From assembly GCA_015075165.1 (NCBI GenBank), contig JABTUY010000003.1:496001-560000 (forward strand): 64,000 nt of DNA. The letters run 5' to 3'. Both the position numbers and the translations under genes were made by a program. The notes beneath the pieces are model-generated. The model was not told the origin of the DNA, did not search any database, and saw nothing but the letters and a program-made list of their open reading frames with translations. This DNA comes from Ideonella sp. (lineage in GTDB: Bacteria; Pseudomonadota; Gammaproteobacteria; Burkholderiales; Burkholderiaceae_C). Of this stretch, positions 53,950 through 62,074 are shown one piece after another. The number at the start of each line of letters is the position of its first letter. The stretch's first letter is position 1.

Positions 53950-55353
53950 TCACCGCTCTTGCAGGCTGCTGCCCACGCGCTGCTGCACGGGGCTCAGCAG
54001 GTACTCGATGACGCGGCGGCGCCCGGTCTTGATCTCGGCCGTGAGGCTCATGCCCGCGCTGAGCGCGATGCGCTTGCCGTCGACCTCGAGGTCCCTGGCC
54101 TCCAGCTCGAGCGTGGCCGGAAAGATCGCGCCGCGCTTGTCGTCGTTCACCGCGTCGGCGGTGACCCAGGTCACGCGTGCGGGCACGGTGCCGTAGCGGG
54201 TGAAGTTGAAGGTCTCGAGCTTCACCGCGGCCTGCTGGCCGGCGCGCACGAAGCCGATGTCTTTGTTCTCCACCACCACCTCGGCGGTGACGGCACCGTC
54301 GTCGGGCACGATCACCATCAGCACCTGTGCCTCGGTGGCCACGCCGCCCACGGTGTGCAGCGCCAGCTGCTGCACGGTGCCGGCCACCGGCGCGGTCAGG
54401 CGCGTCAGGGCCTGGCGCTGCTCGGTCTTGCGCACCTCCTGCGTCAGCTGCGCCAGCCTCACGCGCGCCTGCGCCGCGCGGTCGTCGAGCGCGCGGCGGG
54501 TTTCGGCCAGGTAGGCGGCAGCGGCCTGGCGGCTCTCGGCCAGCGCGGCGCGTGCCTCGGCGATGCGCGCCTGCTGGGTGGCGGTGTCGCGCTCGAGCTC
54601 GATGCGCTCGCGCGTGCGGTCTTGCCCGGCGTGGCTGGCCACGAACCCCTGCTCGGCCAAGCCCTTCAAATCGGCCTCGCGCTGCCGCACCAACGGTACG
54701 GTGGCGTCGAGCTTGGCCAGTTGCTCGCGGTGGGTGGCCAGCTCGGCCTCGCGGCGCTGCGCCTCGGCGTCGAGCCGGCCGCGCCGGGCGGCGATGTCGT
54801 TCCATTCGCTGGCCAGCAGCGTGGCGCTGTCGGCCGGCAGCGGATCGCGCGTGCGCTCGAGCCCAGGCATGCGCCCCGCCTGCAGCGCCCGCAGCAGCGC
54901 CTGGCTGCGCGCCAGCTCGCCGCGGGCGGCGAGTTGCTGCTCGGCCGCGCTGGTGTGGTCGGCATCGGGTGCGGTGGCGTCGAGCTCGACCAGCAACTGG
55001 CCCGCACGCACGCGATCGCCATCGCGCACATGGATCGCGCGCACCACCGCGGTCTCGAGCGGCTGCACCAGCTTGCTGCGCTGGCTGATCACGATGCGCC
55101 CGGGGGCCACCGCCACGATGTCGACCTGGCCGACGATGCTCCACGCCAGCGCCACGACGAACAGCGCCACGATCACCCACATGGCGCGCCGCGGCGCGGG
55201 GTGCACCGGCGTCTCCTGCAAGCTCAGCGCCGCCGGCAGGAAGGCGGCTTCATCGGCCAGCCGGCGCGGGCCCGCGAGCTCGTGGCGCGCAGCCCAGGCG
55301 GCGCGCAGCACGGCGGCGTAGCGGGCGAGCAGGTCGAACGCCGGATGGCGCAT
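53950..55353 (-). CDS. hlyD: Type I secretion membrane fusion (adaptor) protein, HlyD family
   Basis: A 467-residue HlyD-type adaptor. A cytoplasmic N-terminus of about 55 residues precedes one transmembrane segment (AMWVIVALFVVALAWSIV, about 58-77). Next come the lipoyl half-motif VDIVAVAPGRIV, a long coiled-coil hairpin (residues about 150-320), the second lipoyl half (TRLTAPVAGTVQQLALHTVGGV) and a beta-barrel. The C-terminus GMSLTAEIKTGRRRVIEYLLSPVQ is the classical HlyD ending. It bridges the inner-membrane ATPase and an outer-membrane TolC channel. ATG 55353 gives the family start MRHPAFDLLARY. hlyB lies 713 bases upstream with hicAB between them in opposite direction. Confidence 0.94.
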   Translation of the reverse strand: MRHPAFDLLARYAAVLRAAWAARHELAGPRRLADEAAFLPAALSLQETPVHPAPRRAMWVIVALFVVALAWSIVGQVDIVAVAPGRIVISQRSKLVQPLETAVVRAIHVRDGDRVRAGQLLVELDATAPDADHTSAAEQQLAARGELARSQALLRALQAGRMPGLERTRDPLPADSATLLASEWNDIAARRGRLDAEAQRREAELATHREQLAKLDATVPLVRQREADLKGLAEQGFVASHAGQDRTRERIELERDTATQQARIAEARAALAESRQAAAAYLAETRRALDDRAAQARVRLAQLTQEVRKTEQRQALTRLTAPVAGTVQQLALHTVGGVATEAQVLMVIVPDDGAVTAEVVVENKDIGFVRAGQQAAVKLETFNFTRYGTVPARVTWVTADAVNDDKRGAIFPATLELEARDLEVDGKRIALSAGMSLTAEIKTGRRRVIEYLLSPVQQRVGSSLQER

Positions 55354-55383
55354 GCCAACCGAATGCACGGGTTCGGTCTTCCC

Positions 55384-55422
55384 GGGCTCCGCGATGACAT
55401 CACATTTTGATATCATTACGTC
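55384..55422 (+). promoter_or_regulatory. AT-rich hicAB promoter with palindrome TGATATCA
   Basis: In otherwise GC-rich DNA, the 40 bases before hicA are AT-rich and contain the perfect palindrome TGATATCA at 55408-55415, eight bases before the GTG. TATCAT could serve as a -10 element. HicB-type antitoxins usually bind palindromes in their own promoter, so this is the likely autoregulatory operator. The same gap must hold any hlyD promoter on the other strand. Confidence 0.5.
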
Positions 55423-55677
55423 GTGAACAGCGCGCAACGCAAGACGCTCGAAGCGGTGTTCGCCGAGCCGGCAAACGGCGCCATCGAGTGGCGGCGCATC
55501 GAGGCGCTGCTGCTGGCGGTGGGGTGCTCGCGCACCGAAGGTTCGGGCTCGTCGGTGACATTCGAGCGCCAGGGGATCAAGGTGCGGTTCCACCGCCCGC
55601 ACCCCCGCAAGGAAGCGCTGCGATACCGGGTGCGCGATGCGCGCGAGTTCCTGCAGTCGATCGGAGTCAAGCCATGA
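55423..55677 (+). CDS. hicA: HicA-like toxin (type II toxin-antitoxin)
   Basis: An 84-residue HicA/YcfA-type protein, a double-stranded-RNA-binding-like fold that cleaves mRNA. The family pattern is visible as WRRIEALLLAVGCSRTEGSGSSVTF, FHRPHP and VRDAREFLQSIGV. The catalytic histidine normally seen in the GSHxxF strand is Ser here (GSGSSVTF), which occurs in this WRRIE subgroup, so activity cannot be taken for granted. The start is GTG 55423. The stop overlaps the hicB start (ATGA), and the antitoxin downstream confirms the identification. Confidence 0.88.
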   Translation: MNSAQRKTLEAVFAEPANGAIEWRRIEALLLAVGCSRTEGSGSSVTFERQGIKVRFHRPHPRKEALRYRVRDAREFLQSIGVKP

Positions 55678-56015
55678 ACGTGATGCGATACAAGGGCTAC
55701 AGCGCCCGGGTGGAGTACGACGCCGCCGACCGGATTCTGGTCGGCCACCTGGCCGGCATCCGCGACATCGTCGGCTTCCACGGTGCGTCGGTGACCGAGC
55801 TCGAAGCGGCGTTCCACGAGGCGGTGGATGACTATCTCGAGGCCTGCGCGAAGCTCCGGCAGTCGCCCAACAAGCCGTACTCGGGCCGCGTGATGCTCCG
55901 CCTCGACCCTCGGCTGCACGCCCGGGCGAGCACGGCCGCCGAGTTGGCCGGTACGAGCTTCAACCAATGGGCCACCGAGCTCATCGCGCGCGAGACCGCG
56001 AAGCAGGATCTCTGA
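55674..56015 (+). CDS. hicB: HicB-like antitoxin with ribbon-helix-helix domain
   Basis: A 113-residue HicB. The N-terminal partial RNase H-like fold reads YKGYSARVEYDAADRILVGHLAGI and FHGASVTELEAAFHEAVDDYLE, and the C-terminal ribbon-helix-helix DNA-binding part reads GRVMLRLDPRLHARASTAAELAGTSFNQWATELI. It neutralises HicA and represses the pair. It is coupled to hicA by ATGA and convergent with hlyB, 50 bases from the hlyB stop. Confidence 0.92.
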   Translation: MNVMRYKGYSARVEYDAADRILVGHLAGIRDIVGFHGASVTELEAAFHEAVDDYLEACAKLRQSPNKPYSGRVMLRLDPRLHARASTAAELAGTSFNQWATELIARETAKQDL

Positions 56016-56065
56016 GCCCGGGGGCGGCACGCCTTGTACGGCCGAGCAGGAGCGGACCGCGGCCT

Positions 56066-58300
56066 TCACGCAACGCCCTCCGGCGCGGCCGCGCCCGATG
56101 CCTGCAGCCGCCACAGGTGCGCATACAGGCCCTCTTGCCGCACCAACGCATCGTGCGGGCCCACCTCCACAATGCGCCCCTTGTCCATCGCGACGATGCG
56201 ATGCGCGTGGCGCACCGCGCTCAGCCGGTGCGCGATCACGATCACCGTGCGCCCTGACGCGATGGCCGCCATGTTGTGCTGGATGGCGGCCTCGCTCTCG
56301 TAGTCGAGCGCGCTGGTGGCCTCGTCGAAGATCAGGATGCGCGGGTTGGTGAACAGCGCGCGCGCGATCGCGATGCGCTGGCGCTGGCCGCCCGAGAGGC
56401 TCGAGCCCTGCTCGCCGACCAGCGTGTCGTAGCCCTCGGGCAGCTCGCTGACGAACTCGTGCGCGCCCGCCAGCTGCGCCGCGGCGATCACCTGCTCGAG
56501 CGGCGCCGCCGGGTCGGCGATGGCGATGTTCTCGCGCACGCTGCGGTTGAAGAGGAAGTTCTCCTGCAGCACCACGCCGATCTGGCGCCGCAGCTGCGCG
56601 GCATCGATCAGGCCGATGTCGATGCCGTCGACGCACACGCGGCCCCGCTCGGGTGTGTAGAGCCGCTGCACCAGCTTGGTGAGCGTGCTCTTGCCCGAGC
56701 CGGAGCGGCCGACGATGCCCACCACCTCGCCGGCGTGAAGGTCGAGGCTGATGTCGTGCAGCACCGGCGGCGCATCGGGCCGGTAGCGGAAGGCGACGTT
56801 CTCGAACGCAATGCGCCCCTGCAGCGGCGGCAACTGCGCAGTGGCGCTCGGCGGCACCTCGGTGCGGGTGTTCAAGATGTCGGCCAGCCGGCGCATCGAC
56901 AGGCCGGTTTGCTGAAAGTCGGTCCACATCTGCGCGATGCGCATGATGGGCTGCGCCACCCGGCCGGCGAACATGTTGAACGCAACGAACATGCCCACGG
57001 TGAGCTGGCCTTGCATCACCAAGTGCGCGCCGTACCACAGCGTGGCGGCGTTGACCAGCTTGCCGGTGAGGTTCACGCCCTCGTGCGCCCAGGTGGCGAG
57101 CGTGCCGGTGCGAAAGCTCGCCGACACGTAGGCCGCAAGCTGTTGATCCCAACGGCGCGTAAGTTGTGGCTCGAGCGCGCCGGCCTTGACCGTCTGCACG
57201 CCGGTGATCGATTCGACCAGCAGCGCCTGGTTCTCGGCGCCACGCGCAAACTTCTCGTCGAGGCGACGACGCAGCGCCGGCACCACGAGCAGGCTCAGCA
57301 GCACATACACCGGCAGCGCCGCCAGCACGATCAGGGTCAGCGCCACGCTGTAGAACAGCATCACGGCGACGAACACCACCGAGAACAGCACGTCGAGCAG
57401 CAGCGTGAGCGCATTGCCGGTGAGGAAGCCGCGGATGTGCTCGAGTTCGCGCACGCGGGCCACCGAATCGCCGACGCGCCGCGCCTGAAAGTACGCCAGC
57501 GGCAGCGCCAGCAGATGGCGATACAGCCGCGAGCCGAGCTCGACGTCGATGCGGCTGGTGGTGTGGCTGAACACGTAGCTGCGCAACGCGATGAGCACGC
57601 TCTCGAAGATGACCACCGCCACCAGGCCCACCACCAGCACGTCGAGCGTGGCCACGCCGCGGTGCACGAGCACCTTGTCCATCACCACCTGGAAGAACAG
57701 CGGCGTCACCAGCGCGAGCAACTGCAGCACCAGGCTGACCGCCAGCACTTCGCCCAGCAGCCTGCGGTGCCGGACCAGGCTCGGGATGAACCACGAGAAG
57801 TCGAACCGGGCGAGCTCGCCGGCCAGGCTGGCACGGCTGGCGATCAGGATCAGCTCGCCGCCCCAGCCGGCCACGAACGTGGCCAGCGGCTCGATCAGCG
57901 GGCGCGCGCCCTGCCGGTCGCCACCGGCGCCGGACGGGTCGAGCACCAGCACGCGCTGCGCATCGCATTGCGCCAGCACCACGGTGCGGCCATCGGCCAT
58001 CAGCGCCAGCGCGGGCAACGGCAGGTGCGGCAAACGGTCCGGGCCCGGCCGGTGCCGCCGCGCCTTCAGCCCGAGGTGCCGGGCGGCCGCGAGCAGGTCG
58101 TCGGCGCTCGCCGGCCGGGCGGCGCCCAGGCCAAGCCGATGCGCCAGGCTGTGCGGATCCGCCGGCACGTGGTGCAACCGCGCCACCAGGCACAGGCCCG
58201 CCAGACCGGGGTCGGGCGCATCAACTGGCGGCCCACCCGCAGACGCGCCGGCGGGCCCGATCGGGCCCGCCGCCACGTCCTCCCCGAGCGATGCTCTCAT
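56066..58300 (-). CDS. hlyB: Type I secretion ABC exporter, HlyB/LapB type
   Basis: A 744-residue exporter. Residues about 30-150 form a C39-peptidase-like domain without a clear catalytic cysteine ([21 protein letters not shown]), as in HlyB, where this domain binds unfolded RTX substrate instead of cutting it. A six-helix membrane domain (about 165-450) follows, then the nucleotide-binding domain: Walker [10 protein letters not shown] near 530, signature SLSGGQRQR, Walker [13 protein letters not shown], and H-loop IAHRLS. It should power export of E7 and perhaps other RTX proteins. It is the first gene of the secretion locus. The ATG is four bases from a strong hairpin, and no clear ribosome-binding site is seen. 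Confidence 0.94.
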   Translation of the reverse strand: MRASLGEDVAAGPIGPAGASAGGPPVDAPDPGLAGLCLVARLHHVPADPHSLAHRLGLGAARPASADDLLAAARHLGLKARRHRPGPDRLPHLPLPALALMADGRTVVLAQCDAQRVLVLDPSGAGGDRQGARPLIEPLATFVAGWGGELILIASRASLAGELARFDFSWFIPSLVRHRRLLGEVLAVSLVLQLLALVTPLFFQVVMDKVLVHRGVATLDVLVVGLVAVVIFESVLIALRSYVFSHTTSRIDVELGSRLYRHLLALPLAYFQARRVGDSVARVRELEHIRGFLTGNALTLLLDVLFSVVFVAVMLFYSVALTLIVLAALPVYVLLSLLVVPALRRRLDEKFARGAENQALLVESITGVQTVKAGALEPQLTRRWDQQLAAYVSASFRTGTLATWAHEGVNLTGKLVNAATLWYGAHLVMQGQLTVGMFVAFNMFAGRVAQPIMRIAQMWTDFQQTGLSMRRLADILNTRTEVPPSATAQLPPLQGRIAFENVAFRYRPDAPPVLHDISLDLHAGEVVGIVGRSGSGKSTLTKLVQRLYTPERGRVCVDGIDIGLIDAAQLRRQIGVVLQENFLFNRSVRENIAIADPAAPLEQVIAAAQLAGAHEFVSELPEGYDTLVGEQGSSLSGGQRQRIAIARALFTNPRILIFDEATSALDYESEAAIQHNMAAIASGRTVIVIAHRLSAVRHAHRIVAMDKGRIVEVGPHDALVRQEGLYAHLWRLQASGAAAPEGVA

Positions 58301-58304
58301 TCTT

Positions 58305-58334
58305 GTGCGACGCTAACAGCAAGGAGCGTCGCAC
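58305..58334. promoter_or_regulatory. 10-bp inverted repeat directly upstream of hlyB
   Basis: GTGCGACGCT and AGCGTCGCAC face each other across a ten-base spacer, ending four bases before the hlyB ATG. In RNA this would form a stable hairpin covering the normal position of the ribosome-binding site; as DNA it could be an operator. Confidence 0.5.
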
Positions 58335-58335
58335 G

Positions 58336-58357
58336 CACCTGTCAGCTCTGACAGGTG
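58336..58357. promoter_or_regulatory. lux/las-box-like palindrome upstream of hlyB
   Basis: ACCTGTCAGCTCTGACAGGT (58337-58356) is a 20-base inverted repeat, perfect except for the two central bases. It fits the CT-N12-AG layout of LuxR-family binding sites and closely resembles known las boxes. It sits about 37 bases upstream of the hlyB start. A possible -10 (TATAAC on the minus strand, 58359-58364) lies just upstream, which would place the palindrome over the transcription start as for a repressor; the alternative is activation from a -42 position. No luxI/luxR gene is in the window. Confidence 0.55.
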
Positions 58358-58433
58358 GGTTATAGGGGCTTGCGCATCCGCGCGATCTGTCGTTCGGCGT
58401 TTTAGACGGAACGGCTGGCAGCCCTCACGCGCT

Positions 58434-59165
58434 TCATGGCCGATACCCCGGCACGAACCGCCCGAGCACCACGTGCTCGTCGTGCGGCGCCACGAAGCGC
58501 GACGCCTTCAGCGTGCTCCACGCGAAGCCCACCACGCGGTCGTGCTCGTCGGCATACAGGCGCACCACGCCACGGCCGAGGCCGGCGTGGTCGCGGCCGT
58601 TCGCGCCGCGCCGGTACCGCGTGTCGGTGCTGCCGTGGCCGGACTCCGAGCTGTCGATCACCGTGACGGCGTACTGCGTGGTGCCGGCCACGACCGGTGC
58701 CGTGGCATCCCGCCGCTGCGGCGGCTCGGCCACCAGCATCAGGTGGCCGGTGTTGTCGTGACGCGTGAGGTACTTGATGGCGATCAGGTCACCGGGCTGC
58801 AACTCGGCCACCGTCTGCAGTGTGATGAAGCCGCGGCCCTGTTCGATGGCATCGTGGTAGCGCCGAGCGGTGGGCCGGCGCGAACCCATCCAGCGCTTGA
58901 AGTCATCCGGCGTGTGGCCGTGGACGTGCATCAGCAGGTGGTCGATGAAACCCGAGCAGTCGGTGTGCACCACCACCGTGCCGCTCCACGTGATGCGGCC
59001 GGGGCCGTGTGCGTACGAGGTGTTCGCCAGTTCGAGCGAATGCAGCAGACGCTCGGCCGCGGCCAGCCGCGCCGCGGCGCCGGCCTCGGCCTGCGCACGC
59101 ACGTCTGCCGCCACCGGCACGAGCGTCGGGCACAGCAACCAGCCGATGATCGAACGCCGCAACAT
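58434..59165 (-). CDS. Exported NlpC/P60-like cysteine hydrolase candidate
   Basis: A 243-residue protein with a signal peptide (MLRRSIIGWLLCPTLVPVAADVRA). The mature part has the NlpC/P60/CHAP pattern: the cysteine in HTDCSGFIDHLL, PGDLIAIKYLTRHDNTGHLMLV with the expected histidine, then a beta-rich end. Such enzymes cut peptidoglycan peptides or related amides, but this divergent version has no assigned function. I chose ATG 59165 over an upstream start because it begins exactly at the signal peptide. Its 3' end faces the hlyB promoter region 133 bases away in the same direction; readthrough into hlyB is possible. Confidence 0.78.
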   Translation of the reverse strand: MLRRSIIGWLLCPTLVPVAADVRAQAEAGAAARLAAAERLLHSLELANTSYAHGPGRITWSGTVVVHTDCSGFIDHLLMHVHGHTPDDFKRWMGSRRPTARRYHDAIEQGRGFITLQTVAELQPGDLIAIKYLTRHDNTGHLMLVAEPPQRRDATAPVVAGTTQYAVTVIDSSESGHGSTDTRYRRGANGRDHAGLGRGVVRLYADEHDRVVGFAWSTLKASRFVAPHDEHVVLGRFVPGYRP

Positions 59166-59302
59166 GCTGTCACGATACCGGACGCCGCGGCGTGGCGAAC
59201 GACCAACCTGCTCCGTTGCATGTTGCATTGCCTCACGCAGGGTATCTGCTGCCGCGGTACAAACGCGCTTCCGGCCTCAGGGCCGCAACGAGGCAGTAGA
59301 CG

Positions 59303-59854
59303 ATGAACACATCGATGATCAAGGGCATGGCGGTCGGCGGCGTCGCGATGGTGGTGCTCGGCGCCGGCGCCGTCACCGGCTACCAGGCACTGACGAAGCC
59401 GAAGGTGGCCGAGGTGGTCGCGGTGAAGGACGTGATGGAGACGGTGAGCACGCCGCGCGAACAGTGCGAGGACGTGCAGGTACAGCGTCAGGCACCGGTG
59501 AAAGACCGTCACCGCGTCGCCGGCACGGCGATCGGCGCCGTGGCTGGCGGCCTGCTCGGCAGCGCCATCGGCGGCGGCGACGGCAAGAAGCTGGCCACGG
59601 TGGCCGGTGCGGCCGCCGGCGGTTATGCCGGCAACCAGGTGCAGAAGAACATGCAGCGCAAGGACGTGACCACGTCGGTCGAGCGCCGCTGCCACACGGT
59701 GCAAGAGAAATCGCAGAAGCTCGTCGGCTACGACGTGACCTACCGCCTCGACGGCAAGAACGGCCAGGTGCGGCTGGACCACAAGCCCGGCCCCACGCTG
59801 CCGGTGAAGGACGGCAAGGTCGTCACGACAAAGCCGGAGGCGGCGAAGACCTGA
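59303..59854 (+). CDS. Glycine-zipper 2TM domain protein (SlyB/Rickettsia 17-kDa-like)
   Basis: A 183-residue protein with an N-terminal hydrophobic segment (MAVGGVAMVVLGAGAVTGYQAL) and, at about residues 72-115, a double glycine zipper (GTAIGAVAGGLLGSAIGGGDGKK; TVAGAAAGGYAGNQVQ). Two cysteines (EQCEDV and RRCHTV) bracket the zipper. No lipobox is seen, so it is probably anchored by its N-terminus in the inner membrane. Family members affect envelope integrity; precise function is unknown. Monocistronic between divergent and convergent neighbours. Confidence 0.88.
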   Translation: MNTSMIKGMAVGGVAMVVLGAGAVTGYQALTKPKVAEVVAVKDVMETVSTPREQCEDVQVQRQAPVKDRHRVAGTAIGAVAGGLLGSAIGGGDGKKLATVAGAAAGGYAGNQVQKNMQRKDVTTSVERRCHTVQEKSQKLVGYDVTYRLDGKNGQVRLDHKPGPTLPVKDGKVVTTKPEAAKT

Positions 59855-59931
59855 GCCCACGCGTCGTCTGGGTAGGCCGGGCCGGCGGTAATGGCCGGCC
59901 GCGCGTCCGGCGCGGTCAGTGCATCGGGTGG

Positions 59932-60024
59932 TGGCGGAGACGGTGGGATTCGAACCCACGATGCAGGTTTTGCCCGCATACTCCCTTAGCAGGGGAGCAC
60001 CTTCGGCCACTCGGTCACGTCTCC
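59932..60024 (-). tRNA. tRNA-Ser (anticodon GCU)
   Basis: On the minus strand the acceptor stem GGAGACG (from 60024) pairs with CGTCTCC, followed by discriminator G and encoded CCA. The anticodon loop is CTGCTAA, giving GCU for AGC/AGU serine codons. The T arm is GTGGGTTCGAATCCCAC and a long class II variable arm (GTATGCGGGCAAAACCTGCAT) is present, as expected for serine tRNAs. Confidence 0.97.
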
Positions 60025-60162
60025 TGGCCCGGCGAGGCGATTCTAGCCTCTGGGCCGCTTCACGAAGCTTTACCCGGCGTTGACGCGCGCCCGGTGATCG
60101 GCACCGCGGCCTGGCCCGTTGGTGGGGCGCGGCCGCTGCGGTCGCGACACCAGGAGAGCTTC

Positions 60163-60579
60163 ATGCGCAAGACCCGAGGGATGGCGATTGCCGCGTTGGC
60201 ACTGGCCGGCACGTTCGCCGTCGGCGCCGCGCACGCGGGCAACGTGAGCTGGTCGGTCACCATCGGCGCGCCCGCCATCGCGCTGCCGCTGCCGCCCCTG
60301 CCCGTGCCGGTGGTGCCGGTGCCGGTGTTCCACCGGGCGCCGGTGGTGCTGCCGGCGCCGGTGTATGGCCCGGGCTACGCCCCGCGCTACCCTCGCGAGC
60401 ACCACCCCGGCTACCACGTGGCCTATCGCCAACCGACGCGCTGGGACCGCGATGGCGACGGCATCCCCAACCGCTACGACCGGCGCTACAACCCCGCCTG
60501 GGACCGCGACGGCGACGGCATTGCGAACCGGCGCGACCCCTACGACAACCGCGGTGGCGACCACTGGCGCCATCGTTGA
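60163..60579 (+). CDS. Small exported Pro-rich protein with Asp-rich (DRDGDG) repeats
   Basis: A 138-residue protein with a signal peptide ending AHA (about residue 25). A Pro/Val-rich stretch (LPLPPLPVPVVPVPVF) is followed by two copies of WDRDGDGIxNRxD, which resemble thrombospondin type 3 calcium-binding repeats. Similar small PXPV-type exported proteins are common in Burkholderiales, without known function. ATG 60163 is preceded by CAGGAGAG. A strong hairpin terminator follows the stop. Confidence 0.8.
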   Translation: MRKTRGMAIAALALAGTFAVGAAHAGNVSWSVTIGAPAIALPLPPLPVPVVPVPVFHRAPVVLPAPVYGPGYAPRYPREHHPGYHVAYRQPTRWDRDGDGIPNRYDRRYNPAWDRDGDGIANRRDPYDNRGGDHWRHR

Positions 60580-60615
60580 GCGGCCGCCGATCGGCGATGC
60601 CGATCGCATCAAGAC

Positions 60616-60649
60616 GAGGGCCGTGGCACCGGCAGGCGCCACGGCCCTC
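60616..60649. terminator. Bidirectional hairpin between the exported Asp-rich protein and lysC
   Basis: A perfect 12-bp stem (GAGGGCCGTGGC / GCCACGGCCCTC) with a ten-base loop lies between two convergent genes. There is no T-run, but stem strength and location suit a shared transcription terminator. Confidence 0.7.
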
Positions 60650-60696
60650 TCGCCATTGGATGGCACGTGGCCTGAACGCAACCGGCGCAGGCCCGC

Positions 60697-61968
60697 CTAC
60701 GCCGGCTGCGGCTGCTCGAGGTCGAACGCCTTGTGCAGCGCGCGCACCGCGAGCTCCATGTACTTCTCGTCGATCACCACCGAGGTCTTGATCTCGCTGG
60801 TGGTGATCATCTGGATGTTGATGCCCTCGTCGGCCAGCGTGCGGAACATCTTGGCCGCAATGCCCACGTGGCTCTTCATGCCGATGCCGACGATCGAGAC
60901 CTTGCAGATGCGCGCATCGCCGGTGACCTCGCCAGCACCGACGGCCGGCCCCACCTTGGACTTCAGCAGGTCGATCGTGCGCGCATAGTCGTTGCGGTGC
61001 ACGGTGAACGAGAAGTCGGTCTTGCCGTCGTGGCTCACGTTCTGCACGATCACATCGACGTCGATGTTGGCCTCGGCCACCGCACCGAGGATCTGGTAGG
61101 CAATGCCGGGCCGGTCGGGCACGCGCATGATCGTGACTTTGGCCTCGTCGCGGTTGAACGCGATGCCCGATACGACGGCTTGTTCCATGTTCTCGTCTTC
61201 CTCGAAAGTGATCAGCGTGCCCGAGCGGGCCTCCTCGTCGATCGGAATGTCCCACGGCGTGAAACTCGACAGCACGCGCATCGGCACGCGGTACTTGCCG
61301 GCGAACTCCACCGAGCGGATCTGCAGCACCTTGGAGCCCAGGCTGGCCATCTCGAGCATCTCTTCGAAGCTCACCGCGTGCAGCCGCCGCGCCTCGGGCA
61401 CGACGCGCGGATCGGTCGTGTAGACGCCGTCGACATCGGTGTAGATCAGGCACTCGGCGGCCTTCATCGCCGCCGCCACCGCCACCGCGCTGGTATCGGA
61501 GCCGCCGCGGCCGAGGGTGGTGATGTGGCCGTCGTCGTCGATGCCCTGGAAGCCGGTGATGATCACCACCTTGCCGGCCGCCAGATCGGCACGCACGCGG
61601 GCATCGTCGATGCTCTCGATGCGCGCCTTGGTGTACGCGCTGTCGGTCTTCACCGGCACCTGCCAGCCGGTGTAGCTCACCGCGGGCACGCCCTCGGCCT
61701 GCAAGGCCAACGCCAGCAACCCCACCGACACCTGCTCGCCGGTGGCGGCGATCATGTCGAGCTCGCGCATCGTTTCGGGCGTGGCCTTCTCGGGCGACAC
61801 CTCCTTGGCCAGCGCAAGCAGGCGGTTGGTCTCGCCGCTCATCGCCGACGGCACCACCACCAGCCGATGACCGGCACGCACCCATTTGGCGACCCGCTTG
61901 GCCACGTTGCGGATGCGTTCGGTCGAGCCCATCGAGGTGCCGCCGTACTTGTGGACGATCAGGGCCAT
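60697..61968 (-). CDS. lysC: Aspartate kinase
   Basis: A 423-residue aspartokinase, first enzyme of the lysine/threonine/methionine/DAP pathway. The kinase domain has VHKYGGTSMGS, GFQGIDDDGHITTLGRGGSDTSA and YTDVDGVYTTDPR; two C-terminal ACT domains (about 265-410; VPDRPGIAYQILGAVAEANIDVD and VGIGMKSHVGIAAKMFRTLAD) provide feedback regulation by end products. It feeds the same pathway as dapC, dapD and dapE at the other side of the window. It is third in accA-tilS-lysC, a conserved order in Burkholderiales. Confidence 0.97.
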   Translation of the reverse strand: MALIVHKYGGTSMGSTERIRNVAKRVAKWVRAGHRLVVVPSAMSGETNRLLALAKEVSPEKATPETMRELDMIAATGEQVSVGLLALALQAEGVPAVSYTGWQVPVKTDSAYTKARIESIDDARVRADLAAGKVVIITGFQGIDDDGHITTLGRGGSDTSAVAVAAAMKAAECLIYTDVDGVYTTDPRVVPEARRLHAVSFEEMLEMASLGSKVLQIRSVEFAGKYRVPMRVLSSFTPWDIPIDEEARSGTLITFEEDENMEQAVVSGIAFNRDEAKVTIMRVPDRPGIAYQILGAVAEANIDVDVIVQNVSHDGKTDFSFTVHRNDYARTIDLLKSKVGPAVGAGEVTGDARICKVSIVGIGMKSHVGIAAKMFRTLADEGINIQMITTSEIKTSVVIDEKYMELAVRALHKAFDLEQPQPA

Positions 61969-62074
61969 GGTGCGCGCGCAGTGGGAGGCTCGCCTCCGGT
62001 TGAGGGACCACTGATTTTACCGGGCGGGCCCTGGCACTCATCGAGCGCAACGGCCGGCAGCGCGCCGCGCCCGT

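Noticed and set aside
56066-58300. hlyB as a bacteriocin-type exporter with active C39 peptidase
   Set aside because: The N-terminal domain lacks the DCG-type catalytic cysteine context and has the HlyB-like degenerate pattern; the substrates in the locus are RTX proteins without double-glycine leaders.
59932-60024. tRNA gene as integration site of the RTX island
   Set aside because: No integrase and no direct repeat of the tRNA 3' end found near the array; the tRNA neighbours lysC in a core arrangement.
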